Shown: positions 18,651-31,252, counted from the stretch's first letter. The stretch is DNA of 64,000 bases from Conus ventricosus (GCA_018398815.1 CM031601.1:34654306-34718305); one strand, 5' to 3'. The notes: a model not told the origin generated them from the letters alone. Numbers and translations: made by a program.

Positions 18651-19570
18651 CCTACCTCATTTCATTTCCGAAAGTGATCATAGCTTTCAAGACGATAAAT
18701 ATTGTGTGAAAATGTCTATAGAAGTTTCAAGGAAAGTTTGATGTCCATGGGCTAACACAAGTTGTTTGTTAGGCAGTTATTTAGAATATGGATGTGAGTG
18801 ACAGTGTGTGAGAGAATGTACTTAGCAAGATTCATTGTGATTGTGAACATGTATGTGAGAGAATGACTTAGCAAGACTCATGTGATGTGAACATGGCTGT
18901 TGAGAGGCCCAATGTGGAGTTGGACATAGCCGAAGAGAAATTCTCTGTTCAAGTCCCCAAATGAAATAGACATTGGAAAGATCATGAACAACACGACATG
19001 AGACAAAAAGAAGAGAAAGTGAACAGGACAGAGAGGTGGTTTTGAGAGAACATGGTTCTTAGAGGAAGTGAAGTGAGAGTTAGTCTCTGATGCAGAGAGA
19101 ACACGTTAAAGAGAGAGAAGAAAATCAAGCCCCAAACCCATAGGTTGGGGAAAGAGATGACAAGAAGATTTCTGCTTTGAAAAAGAGTCTCCAGAAGACA
19201 ACCACAGAGACCCAGTTTTGAACCAAGTGCCGGACTATTTCCTCCCACTGAGGCATTCTCTAGTGACCTGTTTGTGTAACAGAGAACAGAGACAGAACTG
19301 TGGTATGGCATATCTTAAATAAATATTAGCAAACACCAAGAGAAACGTCGACAAACGAGTTACAAGACAAAACACGTTTCTTTTGGCGGTTCACTGACAT
19401 TTATTTAAGATTTGTTTAGATTTCCGCTTGCAGTCGTCTCACTTTGCAACTAGATCTGTGTTGTGGCATGCAAGTGTGTGTGTGTGTGTGTGTGTGGTGT
19501 GTGTGTGTTGTGTGTGTGTGGTGTGTGTGTGTGGAAACCTAGTCAGATTAGAAGCCTATTACAATATACA

Positions 19571-19790
19571 TATGTACTGTAAAATCCCTAGCAAACGCCC
19601 ACCCCCTTTCCGCATAGATTTCAGGGAAAAGTTGGGGGTGGGCGTTTGCTAGGTATACACCCCTTTGCATAAGAACATTTCATCACATTTTCACTAAAAC
19701 TAACTGTCCTACATATAATCTCGATGTGTTCAAGATGGGGAAAGTGGAGGCGGTTATTTGCTAGGTGAATTACGATACTGGACAGGTTAA
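19571..19790. repeat. MITE candidate with 20-bp perfect hairpin
   Basis: A perfect 20-bp inverted pair (cctagcaaacgcccaccccc at 19587-19606; complement at 19634-19653) lies near the left end. A third related word (cggttatttgctaggtgaat near 19751) lies inverted near the right end, beside gtaattcac-like termini. The size and ends suggest a small non-autonomous DNA transposon; the superfamily is unknown. Confidence 0.4.
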
Positions 19791-20740
19791 CATTTGAACT
19801 TGATCTGGACCCAGTGCATTTGCACCTTCAGCTCCCCGCTCCCCTTTTTTCTGCATCTTCTTTTTTTGCTGCTTCTTTTTTGTAGATGTGGTTAGTGTTT
19901 TCTTATATCTGGGCCATTTCTTCAATGCTTTTACTCCAATCTATGTGCCAAGTCTGATTCTCGAGTCGTATGTACAAACTTAATTGTGTTGGTTTAATCA
20001 GAAAGCATTCTGTACCATTTGAATGGGTTATTGGAAATGCACAAAAAGAAAGAATAAAGAATGGAAAGAATGACAGAATGAATATCATCTGGAAAACAAT
20101 GACTGAACGGATAAGAAATAATGGGATATAAAAAGACTTGAAAGACACACAGATGGACAGCAGAGAAAGAGTACGCCGTATAACAGACGGGGAGAGATAG
20201 AGACAGACAGAGAAATACTGAGACAGGGAGAGATACAGACAGAGACAGAGACAGGGAGCGATAGAAGGAGAGACATGGAGAGAGAGAGAGGGGGGAGGGG
20301 TGGAGAGAAGACTAGGAGAAAGAGGTAGAAAGATGAAGAGAATGAAACTCATTTTTCTCTGTAAAGAAGCAACTGAAACTTGCCTTTTTAATTTTTTTAA
20401 AGTTTACTAGGCCTAGCATAGGTCTTTGGAATGTCCCTTTTGAATTTTGACACTCCTCTCCCCCTATATTATTGGCACTCCATGATGAAGAGGTAACACT
20501 GTTTGACTGAACTTAGAGTGTAACTTCCATTAACAAATAATAACAAAACAAGATGATTATCACAATTTGAATTATAAGAAAACGAAAAATAAACACACTG
20601 TTAGTTTTCACATATAAAGATCAATGTTTTTTTGTAATAAACAAAGAAAAAGAAAACATGAAAAATGGTCATCATGTGTGAGTCATACTTAATATTTAAC
20701 CAGCATAAACCCTTCCGTATGGAGATCTGGAAGGATGGGC

Positions 20741-21890
20741 TCATTCTAGTCCTTTGAAGTCTACATCATTGTCATCGGTATCATCGAAGTCTACATCATT
20801 GTCATCAGTGTAGTCGTCACCCTCTGCTGCATCTGAAGCATCTCCATTGCCATGGTCATGAAGTAGGACAGCAACAATTTCATCTGGAAACCACTCAAGT
20901 GTTTCGTCATCTGGGTACCGTCCATTGTGTTTGAAATTCCGCACCTGAGAAAGGACTTGATGATCGTTTCAGGTCAAATGTTCTCCCACGCCCTGCTGAC
21001 CCAATCGATGACATCTTGTCTGGTAGGCTGCCTGAGGTTGCCAGCAGCTGTTGGAGGTCTTGGTTCTCTCATCCAGTCAACCCAACAGTCTCTTATGCCA
21101 TCTTTAAAAGGTTTGGCAAGACTGACATCAACTGGCTGGGCCAAAGGGGCACAGCCTGCAGGCAGAAACACCAAGTCTATGTGCTGTTCAGCAAATGCTC
21201 CTATAACTTCCTGGGTCCTGTGAGCAATGTAGCAGTCCAGAACTAGGAGTCGACACTCATCTGCTGGCCCAAGAACACGCTCAATCCAGGTCAGGATGGT
21301 GTTCCTTGTCATCCATCCATTTACAGTGGCACACAACCGCACATTGTCTGGCACTCTCAGCTGGAGAAAGGCACGAGGCGGGATACGTCCGTTTCACTCC
21401 CGCAAGAGGATGAAGGCAGGAAACTTGTTACCATCAGCTGCTGTCAGGAGTGCCACTGTGAAACCACGTTTCTCAGCTTTGGTGCTTTTGATTCGAACTT
21501 TTTTCATCTTCCGGGTTGTTGGTACAGGATGGCAGCATGTCAAACCGAACCATTGTCTGGTCCATGTTCATAATGTTGGAAAGAGGGTAGTCGATGACAA
21601 AGTCGAAGAATATTTTGACGGAATTGAAGAAGAAGTTGGTCTTCAAAGTCTGTGGGGAGTTTTTGACTGGTAGTGGTTCCTCGTCATGAAGAAACTATGT
21701 GGCGCTTTTTCAAGCGCTCGAGCCACATGTCTGACGCTGAAAAGCCTTGCACATTGAACGCACCTGCCAATTCTCTCGCCTTGCGTTGTAAGTCTTTATT
21801 CCTCACCACTCATCTTCAGTTCGCTCATCCTCCAGGTATTGCATCACACCTTGGTCAACATCTTCAGATCTAAGTGGCGATCCTTCAGAC
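20741..21890 (-). pseudogene. pogo/Tigger-like (DDE_1) transposase relic
   Basis: Reading leftward, 21890-21355 contains broken pieces of a Tc5-type HTH region and the first catalytic block (IMNMDQTMVRFDM near 21545-21590). The intact 126-codon frame 21354-20974 holds the core with RLLVLDCYIAHRTQEVIGAF, where the second Asp of the DDE triad sits. An in-frame TGA at about 20971 is followed by SFLRCGISNTMDG, a segment typical of this family. A frame change then leads to an acidic, Asp-rich tail ending at 20741. Several frameshifts and stops make it non-functional. Terminal repeats were not identified. Confidence 0.75.
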
Positions 21891-22121
21891 AACTTCTGTT
21901 TTTCCTGTTCTTTTCCATATTGTTGTTCTCATATATTTCTGTTTTCCCTCCACTCTCAATTTTTTTTTCTATCCACAGAAAATTCTAGTGCACACACCGA
22001 AACATTGCCTGCTGCTTCATTATCAAGATACCTTAAAGCTTTCAATTTGTAAGACACAGTGTAGGACTTGTGCTTCGGTATGATAATCTAGTTCAGATCT
22101 GAAAGATGGCCTATGGTATAG

Positions 22122-22815
22122 TTAGTGGTTTTGCTCTTGTTTGTTGAGGTGCTTCTTTAGATTTCTCGTCACATCAGATTGGTCAAGCTGTAATCCAGTT
22201 CTTATGGTTGCCTCACTTACCAGTGTGTCTGTTCTGTCATTTCCTTTAACTCCTGCATGTTCAGGGCAGAACATCCATTTGAGACTTTCCAATGGAAGGT
22301 TGCGCTTCATGCCAAGCAGGGCTTCCCATTCCACTCTTCACTTTTTGAAGTAGGTTCATGGAGTCAGTCAGTATCGTGGCTTGTTGAATTTTAAACTGGT
22401 CTGTGGATGAGAGCCAGTGGAGTACCTGTGTCACTGCTTCTGCCTCCATTGTTAGACTTGAAGTTGTTAAACTGTGCACCACTGTCTTCCTGGATAGTAC
22501 GTCCATTTTGCTTCACTGCGTATCCCCAGCCTGACTTACCTTTGGTGACAGAACCATCAGTGTATATAACAATATCATCTTTTCTGCCGAGGTTTTCTTC
22601 TTGCATCTGAATTTGTGTGTTGGTTTTGCCTTCTGGCCATTCTCGACCGTGTCTTCCAAGTTCTGGAGTGATGGCAACTCGGTAGAGATGTTTGAAGTGG
22701 TCTGAATACTTTTCCCATTGAATTTCCTTTGTTTCTTTTAGTTCTGCTAACTGGCACACAGGTTTTATATTGCCTCTTGTCTGTTTCATCCATGATTTTC
22801 CATGTCCTAGTCAAG
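22122..22815 (-). pseudogene. RNase H domain fragment of a non-LTR retrotransposon
   Basis: Overlapping frames read as one RNase H domain with frame changes near 22450 and 22300. The motifs are IVIYTDGSVTKGKSGWGYAV (first Asp), TMEAEAVTQVLHWL (Glu), ATILTDSMNLLQKV (second Asp), and a terminal HAGVKGNDRTDTL block (His/Asp). The upstream 60 codons are a linker rich in charged residues. No reverse transcriptase domain adjoins it, so this is a fragment of a LINE that carries RNase H (I-like clades). Confidence 0.75.
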
Positions 22816-24359
22816 TGCCTTTTGTTTCCTTGACCGCAGCATGTAGTGGGTTTGGGGGATTTTCAAGTGCTGTGAAATATGCCTTCACCTGTTCTCACCT
22901 GCTCACCTGTTCACCTGTTCTAGCTAACCACTGTATCACAGCAGCTGGTTACCGTTGCCATGATGTTCAGTTTTGCTGCTGTATGTCTGACCAGGAGGGA
23001 AGTCTGCACAGACTGAAAAAACATGAGAAGAGACATCATAACATTGTTCAGAGACTTGGACTCCCCCTATCCCCACCTCCACTCACCCTCCCAGTTCTTG
23101 GTATGTGCAGTGATGATTAAGTTGTCTGAATAGACAGTAATCATGTTGCCTCTCGGCACTGAGTACCAATCCTTCAGGACGAGCAAGACTACTGTCATTT
23201 GGAGAAGACTGATAGGTTCTCTCATCTCCCAAACTGAGGTGGGCTCTCCAGATGCCCTTGCTCATGTCTGCATGAGATGATAGAGGGAAATAGAGAGGAA
23301 CCCCTGTATTTTGACACCATGTGTTCTGCCATGGCTGAACTCTTTTCTTTACTAAGGACCGCATATGCGGTCCAAATCTTTAAAAATTTTCTCCGAAGTG
23401 AGCGAACCTTTTGTACGAAACTACTTGTTACAGATAGCTCCTGCATATTAATTAGAGTGCAGGTATAGTGGTACTTAGGCTTTGCAAGCTGAATGCTCGC
23501 TAGCAGGCGCTTTTCACACCACGACACCAGCTCAGTTTGGCTTGACGTGTCAACAAGGCATCATCTGCTACACCGTCAAGCATGCGTGGTGAGAGAGACA
23601 TTACAAATCATCCGTACGATGTGATTGAAGCCCTTGAATTGTTGCAAACAGTTGAATAATTTCAAGGCATAAAACCAGTTAATTTAGTTTTTTTTTGTTC
23701 ATAGGGTGTGTACCACCCTTATATTTACATTTTTGAAAAATCTCATTTTCTTTGTCATGCATACTGTATTACTAAATAAAATATAAAACAACTTTGCTAT
23801 ATTTTTTGTGGTTTCTCAGTCATTTATAAATATAGCTTGAAAATATTAGTTTGGGTCTTTTTTTTTTTTTAATGATTTTTTTAATATATAGAAAAGTGGT
23901 CAGTTTCTGGGGGAAGTAAGGGGAGAGAATAGCTAGTATGGAATGAGTTACTGGCTCAAATGATCTCTGAGGGGAGAGGGAGAAAAGCATCCTAGTTGGT
24001 CATAGTCTGACACCATGCTTTGTTGAGTGCTGACTGAAGAGGTTAAAGGTGGAGATGGCCAAGGGGAATCACATCGGTGCCATTGCCGAAGCGAGGCCAG
24101 TTGTGATCTGAATACAGCAAGGGAAAACAACGGGAAATTTAAGAAATGACTGATCCTATGAGACAATCTTGTCTCCTTGTCTACTGAGTCTGGGAAATGA
24201 ACCAGGTTGAGGTTGGTCTGGAAGAGCATTCTCAGAAAATGAATTCCTGAGAAGGGACCCTGCTGGACTTTTTGAAGTTTACAATGAAAAACCTAAGTAG
24301 GTAAGGCCAGTTCAAAAAGAGAGAGATCTGCCAAAAGAGCCAGAAAATTGATATTTTTC
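22816..24359. other. Intronic sequence, no gene seen
   Basis: No convincing coding region. An exact 18-bp palindrome, ggaccgcatatgcggtcc, is at 23356-23373. T-rich tracts occur near 23690 and 23860. Confidence 0.5.
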
Positions 24360-24565
24360 TGAAGTTTCAGTTCCAACAAGGAGACGTCACTGCATGTGGA
24401 CTAGTCTATATACACTATACCGCATTTGCAAAAGAATGAGACCACAGTGCACAGGATTTACAGCTTATGGATGAATAAATTGATAACTAAGATGAAAAGA
24501 ATAAAGATGAGGGTCTCATGGATACAACCTTAGACGATGTTTGACTTGTACATAGCCCAGCGCTC
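24360..24565 (+). repeat. Dispersed repeat A, copy 1
   Basis: This aligns by eye over about 180 bp with 38930-39145: shared words include gtttcagtt, gactagtc, atgagaccacagtgca, aggattt and ataactaag. Probably a SINE-like or MITE family; no tRNA-like head was recognised. Confidence 0.55.
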
Positions 24566-24591
24566 TGAACAGACCTGGGGTAAGGTAGGTA

Positions 24592-24637
24592 ATGTTGCTT
24601 ATAGCCCAGCCGACCGCAAAGGGCCATATCAGGGCTG
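24592..24637 (-). repeat. Dispersed repeat B, copy 1
   Basis: The 45-bp core (gttgcttatagcccagccga followed by ccgcaaagggccatatcagg) recurs at 43347-43391 in the same orientation and inverted at 57258-57300 and 58230-58275. High conservation of a short core across four copies suggests a SINE head or tail. Confidence 0.7.
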
Positions 24638-24962
24638 TCACCTCGTTAAAGTCAACTCAGAATCATTTTGAAAATTTTTTTTAAAACTTCATTCAAACAA
24701 CTCTTTAACGCTTGGGCATTAGTGAGCCACGGTAAGTATGTTAGATTAAACGTAATTTTAGAATAAAAATTTCCTTTAAAACACACCATGTAAAGTCTTT
24801 CCTCCGTAAAATCTTAGATCAGATGAAAAATGTTGATCTCTTTCTGAATTTCAAAGATCACATGAGGTAGGACATCTCTGAACAAAGTGCCTACTACACA
24901 TTGTCAGAACCACTATCATAGTTGTATGTCTGTGTGGGTACATGCATGTATGTGTGTACCAG

Positions 24963-24963
<1 letters not shown>

Positions 24964-25003
<40 letters not shown>

Positions 25004-25019
25004 TGTGTGTGTGTGTATG

Positions 25020-25059
<40 letters not shown>
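24964..25059. repeat. TG microsatellite
   Basis: Nearly pure (TG)n with a few CG and TA interruptions, about 95 bp. Long frames across it on either strand are artefacts. Confidence 0.95.
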
Positions 25060-25062
<3 letters not shown>

Positions 25063-25378
25063 GTAGGTGGGCCCAGATGTGTCATTATACACAGTGTGCA
25101 TTAATGTGTGCCATCATCAAACTATGAGACATTGGACGCTTGAAACGACTGCAAGATTTCGTCACAAATGGAATTTGAAAAAAAAAAAAAAAAAAAAGTG
25201 GTGATTTGACACAGAATTCCCAAGGAGGAGTGGTCAGAATAGGAGAGCACTGTCTCTTGAACAACAGACCATGCATTGAATAGGACAGTACCTGCCAGAG
25301 ACACTTCAAACCTTGGTACAATAGCATCATCATCAGCGGAAACGTCATTATAACTTTGCTCTTTCCAATTGTCAACAC

Positions 25379-25381
<3 letters not shown>

Positions 25382-25447
<66 letters not shown>
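25382..25447. repeat. CT microsatellite
   Basis: A pure (CT)n tract of about 65 bp directly upstream of the LINE-like region. Confidence 0.95.
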
Positions 25448-25450
<3 letters not shown>

Positions 25451-25849
25451 ACCAGAATTGCCTTCATGGTGTTTAGCAAAGTATTGTATCTGTCTGACAA
25501 TGGGTGTCCTGTCCTCTTAGTCAGACATCCCCAAGGGTCACCCTTCTGCACCTGGAATCACTGTTTGGATGAAGCCATAAGCCCTACTAAGACTCATGAG
25601 GGCAGGTTAGATAGCACTTCCTACCTTAATTTGTGGGCACTAAGGGGTCAGAAGTGTGTAGTGGGAAGGGGAGAGGCACATATTTTCCTCTATAAACTTT
25701 GGTACTGTTTTACAAGCTATGTAGCAGGGAGAGTTGGACAATTCTTTACTCAAGATTGGCAGACCATCGGATTTCTTGTTTATCAAATCAGCTGAAACTT
25801 CATAGTCACAAATTCTCCTCCACTTCATGGAAGACCAAACTTCACAAAC

Positions 25850-27340
25850 ACTTGCAGGTCAAAATGGGAGCAACTTGTTGCGAGGACACCCTTTGCTGCA
25901 TGAGTGGTGAACATGCCAGCGGAGCATATTAGCCTGATTGAGGAGCTTCCACAACCTTTGTGGGATTTTAATGGGCATAGTCCTCTCTGGGATAGTGTGA
26001 ATACTTTGTCCAGAGGTCTCCTTCTTGGAGACATCTTTTCAGAGCTAGATCTGTGTTGTCTGAATGATGGGTCTCCATTCTTCCACAGGTATTGTTTCAT
26101 GTATAGGTTTGTTAATGCGTGATGCCTTGCTGCTCCTAAGCCTATGAGGGATCTGCATGGAAGTTACCACTTTCCAGTTGGCTTAAACTGCAAAACTACA
26201 GAAAGGAACTGATAGAAGAGCAAGTACTATGAAGTCCGGATTTTTCAGAAGGCCGGACAGATATTCTGATAAAATGTGCAAAAGACTATTCCTACATAAT
26301 CAAACCAACCACAAATGCCTGAAACACTGTGATTTAACTCTTTGGAAATTAACAGGTTCATCATTGCATGTACTGCAGACCATCAGCACCCAATGCTTCA
26401 TATTAAAAAAAAACCCTGCATGTATAATGAACTTTTACTTTTAAAATGCGTAAACATTAGTCTTGGAGAGAGTGTTCCATGCTGACTGTGAATGCATTGA
26501 ACAAACAAACAAAAAAGTCAGGAAATTAGTCAAAAGGAAAAACACCAACCATTCCATTCATCACCACAAATTTGCAGACAATGTGATTGGAGATAAGCAA
26601 CTTGGCATCTGCTATTGATTAAAAAAAAAAGCAACCTCTTCCTTTTTTTAATAAATTTGTTGCTTTAAAAGAATTACTGAAAGAAAAAACTCCCTGTAAC
26701 TTTTCTCCTGACAATACTGAGGTCTGTAATCTCCCCTTTTCATATGATGAACTGAAATCAACTCTGCAAATCTGCAGTAACTCTGCCCCCAGCCTTGATG
26801 ACATCCATTACCAGCTTCTGAAACATCTCCCTGAAAGCTGTCTCCAGTCTTTGTTTACAGTATACATTCATATCTGGACTATAGCGTACTTTCTCCCTCC
26901 TGGTGGAGGGCCCTCATTTTTCGAATCCCTAAACGTGAAGAAGACTTCACCAACCCTTCCAATCATTGTCCAGCAGCTCTGACTAGCTGCCTTTGCAAAG
27001 TAATGGAAAAGGTGGTCAACTCTCATCTGATGTAGAAGCTGGAAACTAATGGTCTTTTGACCAAAAAATGAAGTGGTTTCCAAAAGCACCATTTAGTCTG
27101 CCTTGAAACCACCATCCGTAAAGCTTTCCTTGTGTTTTTTTTTTTTTAACCAGGAAAAGGCTTATGATACGCTTTGAAACCTGGTGTTTTCATGGTCCTC
27201 AATATTCTGGGTTTTCAAGACCATCTCCCACTCTTTATTAGAAGCTTGCTGGCTGATCAGCAGTTTCAGGTCCATGTTGACACTGTGCTGCTTACATTCA
27301 TGAGCAGGAGGTGGGTGTATCTCAAGGGAGCATCCTCTCA
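25850..27340 (+). pseudogene. Decayed Jockey-like LINE (endonuclease and reverse transcriptase)
   Basis: Frames in all three phases carry non-LTR retrotransposon motifs in the expected order. The APE-type endonuclease is seen as WDFNGHSPLWDS near 25955-25995, followed by LCCLNDGSPFFHR (~26058) and the SYHFPV end of that domain near 26160-26180. The reverse transcriptase follows: SAPSLDDIHYQLLKHLPE near 26780-26830, a fingers region near 26880-26990, and a diverged catalytic region with an EKAYD-like block (~27150-27170) and LNILGFQDHLPLFIRSLLAD (~27200-27260). Numerous stops and frameshifts show an old copy. The sequence from 25448 to 25850 may be its damaged 5' part. The 3' end is not defined. 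Confidence 0.7.
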
Positions 27341-28191
27341 CTTTAATGAGACAGATAGCATAGTAAACCAACGTTCAGAGTCCTTTCAGTGTGTTGATGA
27401 CTTCGCACACTATGCAGTTGGAGCCACATATGCAGGCATACAGTGTCGATTTCAACTGTTTGGACAAGATCAACTTGTGGGCAGAGGAAAATGGGATGGT
27501 CAGCCCCATTGTTGTCTCAGATTTTTAGGTGTGGGGATTCCTGATGTAGAGGGCATTGTTTCATGCCAAATAGGATAAAGGCATTTGTTTGGATAGATCA
27601 GTGTGAGAAAAATTTGTGTTGGATTTCAGGAGTATGTGTATGTTCATGTTTGTGTGTAACTGAGAATTACATTTAATCATTATGGCAACTATTAAGTGGA
27701 TATGTAAACAGCAAAGAGTTAACCAACAAGATATTTAACATATGTCATCCAGTTTTCACATTATCAACACTTTTGTCAAATGTAGTGTCATGTGCACAGA
27801 GGAGCAGACTAGTCTTGAGTAGATCTAGTTGATCTTTGGAAGCATACTTATTTAGGTATTTTGCTTGCCACGTCTTTTGAGGGGTCTTCTGCATATTTAG
27901 AGTGCTGGAGTATATATTCATGATTGAATGACAAAATTATCAAAGTGCAATTGTTCACAAAACACATACTGCTGCTTGTATTCATTGTTCTGAATTAAGG
28001 ACAGTCATGATGAAAGTATTAAAGATAGGAACACCCAATCATTTGTAAAATTCAGATATGTTCATTGTGTGCAGATCTGTTACCCTCCATCCTTTCCCCC
28101 TCCCAGCTTTACCCTGCCACCCCCAGTAAAAAGCAGGGAGACTTTATAAGCTGTTTGCTCATTGTATGTTTTTTTTTTCTCTCAAATACAG
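27341..28191. other. End of the 26.8-kb intron
   Basis: Nothing coding is recognised. The region ends with a long T/C tract and tctctcaaatacag, a good splice acceptor for the exon at 28192. Confidence 0.5.
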
Positions 28192-28368
28192 CCACAGCCA
28201 GTCCCCCAGGGAGGTGGCTATAAAGCTGGCCATGTGATAACCAAGGCCATGCAGCCATCATCACCTTTTGGTTTGGTTCAGGGATTTGTGCAAGGCCACA
28301 ATCAGCAAGAACCAAACACTCTGTACCTGGTCGTCTTGTCCAAGTTGCCACAGCAACAAATATCAGCA
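28192..28368 (+). CDS. Macrodomain exon (central part), host PARP14-like gene
   Basis: A 177-bp exon of exactly 59 codons in phase 0 on both sides. It is bounded by a tttttttttctctcaaatacag acceptor (last base 28191) and a tatcagca|gtgagt donor. It encodes a GGGYKAGHVITKAMQPSSPF segment that fits the beta-strand of macrodomains where a Gly and a T-x-A motif line the ligand pocket. It then encodes NTLYLVVLSKLPQQQIS, corresponding to the following core strand. It joins in frame with the exon at 1276-1367 upstream and 38420-38596 downstream. The assignment is from splice sites, phase and family resemblance; transcript support is lacking. Confidence 0.6.
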
Positions 28369-28995
28369 GTGAGTGTCTGTTGTCATTGTTTGTACTGGTA
28401 TGTATCAAAGTGAGTCCAGCAGTTAGTGATTGTATCTTGTGGGTGATGGTTTTTAGTGTGCATACTGATTATCAACATGAATGCCGATTTGTGTACAACA
28501 TTACAAAGATAGTGGTTTGAAAGTGGGGTGACTGCCGGCAGAAATGGAAAAAGAGCAACAACAACAACAACAATGAAAAGAATTTCTGTGATGGCAAGTG
28601 AAAGAACAAATTACAAAACAAACACAGTGTTTTGACCTGTTTGATTTTCTTCAAGTTAGACAAATACCATTCAAGACAGTGAAAATGAAGGACGATCAGA
28701 GAGTCATTTATCGTGCTGAACTGGGTGCAAGATTTGGTCTTTGGTGCATGGTCAAAACCATGGAATGGAAACAGTGCCAAAGGGGAGACAACATGGGGCA
28801 AATAACCATAAAATAAAGAAACTGTTACTGCTACTACTACAGTTGCTATTACTAATAATGGTGGTATAATCATATAGTGATGATATTTGCAATAATGATA
28901 AAAGTGATTGTAATAGTAATAATGTTAACAGAAGAAAGTTAGGAGAGGAATGAAAGCATAGTTACAATAATATGGTTATTGTAGCTATGCGACTG

Positions 28996-29028
<33 letters not shown>

Positions 29029-29179
29029 GTACAAGTACTCGTCTTATGACCTCATAAAATCTACCACAGAGCCGTTATTAACTGATGTACTATATGCTAC
29101 CCACTGCTAGGTTTTAAACATTTGGCTCACCTCATGGGCTTTGTATTTAACTGTCTGTCTGTCTGATAGGCAGCCTGTC

Positions 29180-29214
<35 letters not shown>

Positions 29215-29701
29215 GTTTTTTCTTCTGTGTCGTGTTTCTAGTTTGATGGTTGATTTTGTACTGTATAAGTTTGTGGTATGGTTAATATCTTATTCTTTTG
29301 CCCACTTCTTTGTATTTCTCTGTATTGTCTCCAATAACAAAAAAAGGTAAATGGATTTACCAAAGTAATGAACATGGTACTGAAGTATGATTCATGATAA
29401 ATGTGGTCACCAAACCATATTCTTTCCGTAAAAAAAGACTTGCTTTAAATTCTTTCCTAAAACAAGTCCCACATCTCATTTACCTTCTAACATATATACA
29501 CCAGAATCGGCACCGGAAAAAAAAAAGACCAGTCCCCAAAAAGTTCATTCAACAACATGTGTTTTATTGTGGGCAACCAATAGCCCTCCAGAACAGTGCA
29601 AGGCTGTCATATCTTATTTTCCCTGTCTCTGTCATGAATCTTAAAGTCCATCATGTGCTTAAGTCCATCCTAAGATGCATCCAATAATGTTACATAGATA
29701 T

Positions 29702-29771
<70 letters not shown>

Positions 29772-30400
29772 GGTAAGACCCGCCAAGAAAAGCAAGGATT
29801 TCTGCCGAAAAGGGCACAAAGACTTTGGGCTGATGCCAGTCTAGAGAGAGATCTTCCCCGTTCTTAGATGTTTCATTGTGGATTAAATCCTGAGAATCTA
29901 TGTAGTTGTATATCAGGAGTTTTGTATTGGATCAGGATGAAGCTATATCCAGAGATGCTTACAAGAAACCAGTAAATCTGTAAAAACGAATAAAAAAAAA
30001 AGAAATTTAGTACCGTGTCTGCTAAACATGAACAAACGAATCACAAGGCAAAATACAATACTTTTAGACCTCTCAGGTCTTCTTCAGGCAAGGTAAACAA
30101 TGCTCAGAACAACGAAAATGAAGAATGAGCGATCACTTATCTAATTAAATTCGGCGCAAGATGGGCGTTGAATGAAAACGAGACCATCAGGAAGTAGACA
30201 ATGTGAGTCAAGACAGTTAATGAGGATAATAATAAAACTGATATCAATAATGATAAAGATATTGATGATGATAAAAATGTTGAAAAAAATAATTGATAAA
30301 AAACAATAGAAGATTACTACCGCTTTTGGAGATAAGATGACAACAGCAGTTGTAGTAAGGGAGAAAAGGGCGATAGAGGATTGCCAAACAGTATGGTTGT
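28369..30400. other. Intron with simple repeats, no gene seen
   Basis: Simple repeats include (CTA)n near 28988-29026, (CT)n near 29179-29213 and (TA)n at 29698-29769. Dispersed repeat C lies at 30020-30180. Nothing else was recognised. Confidence 0.5.
30020..30180 (-). repeat. Dispersed repeat C, copy 1
   Basis: The reverse complement aligns by eye along about 150 bp with 40588-40745. It shares ttgcgccgaa, ataagtg, ttgcctgaagaagacc, gtattttg/gtgttttg and cgtttgt/ctgtttgt words. Likely a SINE or LINE tail family. Confidence 0.55.
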
Positions 30401-30594
30401 TGTGGCCAGGGTTCGTACGCCCCCTTATTTTTCTTGAAAAGTGCTTGAGATTTGACATGACCATTTCAAGGCCTGGAAAAGTACTTAAAAATAAGCTGAA
30501 GGCCTAACCCCCTGGAAAAGTCCTTGAAATTTCAAAATCGGTCACAATCTGTCCTCTCAAAGCAAGGAAGTGACTGTCACTCAAGAAAATGTTT

Positions 30595-30679
30595 TTTAAT
30601 AATAATAATAATAATAATAAGGAACATTTAGTGCGCTTAATCTTAAACAAAAGCCCTAAGCGCTTACAGCAATAAGCCC

Positions 30680-30730
<51 letters not shown>

Positions 30731-30748
30731 ACACACACACACACACAA

Positions 30749-30817
<69 letters not shown>

Positions 30818-30830
30818 CCCACACCCACAC
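30595..30830. repeat. (AAT)n and CA microsatellites with a repeat-derived flank
   Basis: An (ATA)n tract near 30596-30620 is followed by a short unique stretch with taagcgcttac (30656-30667) and a long interrupted (CA)n (30684-30828). Sequence to about 31000 resembles dispersed repeats common in marine invertebrates and carries no gene. Confidence 0.8.
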
Positions 30831-31252
30831 ACCAGCGAAGGAGCAGAAAAATTATGTTTTGAAGAGAGTTGTTTTGAGGGAGGACTTGAAAGAAGAAAGA
30901 CTGTTTGAGTTTCGGAGTGCAGAAGGGAGATTGTTCCAGCAGGAAGGAGCCTGAAAAGTAAAAGAACGTTCACCAAGTGTTCTGGCCCGAAAACGAGAGA
31001 TCTGCATAATGCGAAATTTTTATACGAAATAAAACACAATCTCTGTCACTCCATGTGGCTTCGTGATCGCCGATCCCATAGCAACCGACAACAGCCTAGC
31101 TGAAGCAGAAGGGAAGTAACTCGTCAGTGACTAGTGTTTGACTTACTATAGACGTAAGTGTAGAAGCCAACAGAGTTCTTTCCCTTTGGTTACCATCGGG
31201 GTTGTGTCGACGGTCGATGTTTTGCGCCAAATAGTGCTACTGAGCCTGCAAG

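Larger units (their letters stand above)
17773..20740. other. Intronic sequence with repeats, no gene seen
   Basis: This contains a foldback repeat (18168-18650), an A-rich tract near 18410-18449, TG/GGTG microsatellites near 19470-19533, a hairpin MITE candidate (about 19571-19790) and an imperfect purine-rich gaga tract (about 20130-20345). Some long frames on the minus strand over the purine tract are low-complexity artefacts. Confidence 0.6.

Noticed and set aside
19903..20352. Minus-strand 149-codon Ser/Leu-rich frame
   Set aside because: Derived from a purine-rich simple repeat on the plus strand.
24894..25127. Thr/His- or Cys/Val-repeat frames on both strands
   Set aside because: Microsatellite translations.
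30504..31039. Minus-strand frames of 108-127 codons
   Set aside because: Mostly a translated CA/TG microsatellite plus repeat-derived flank.
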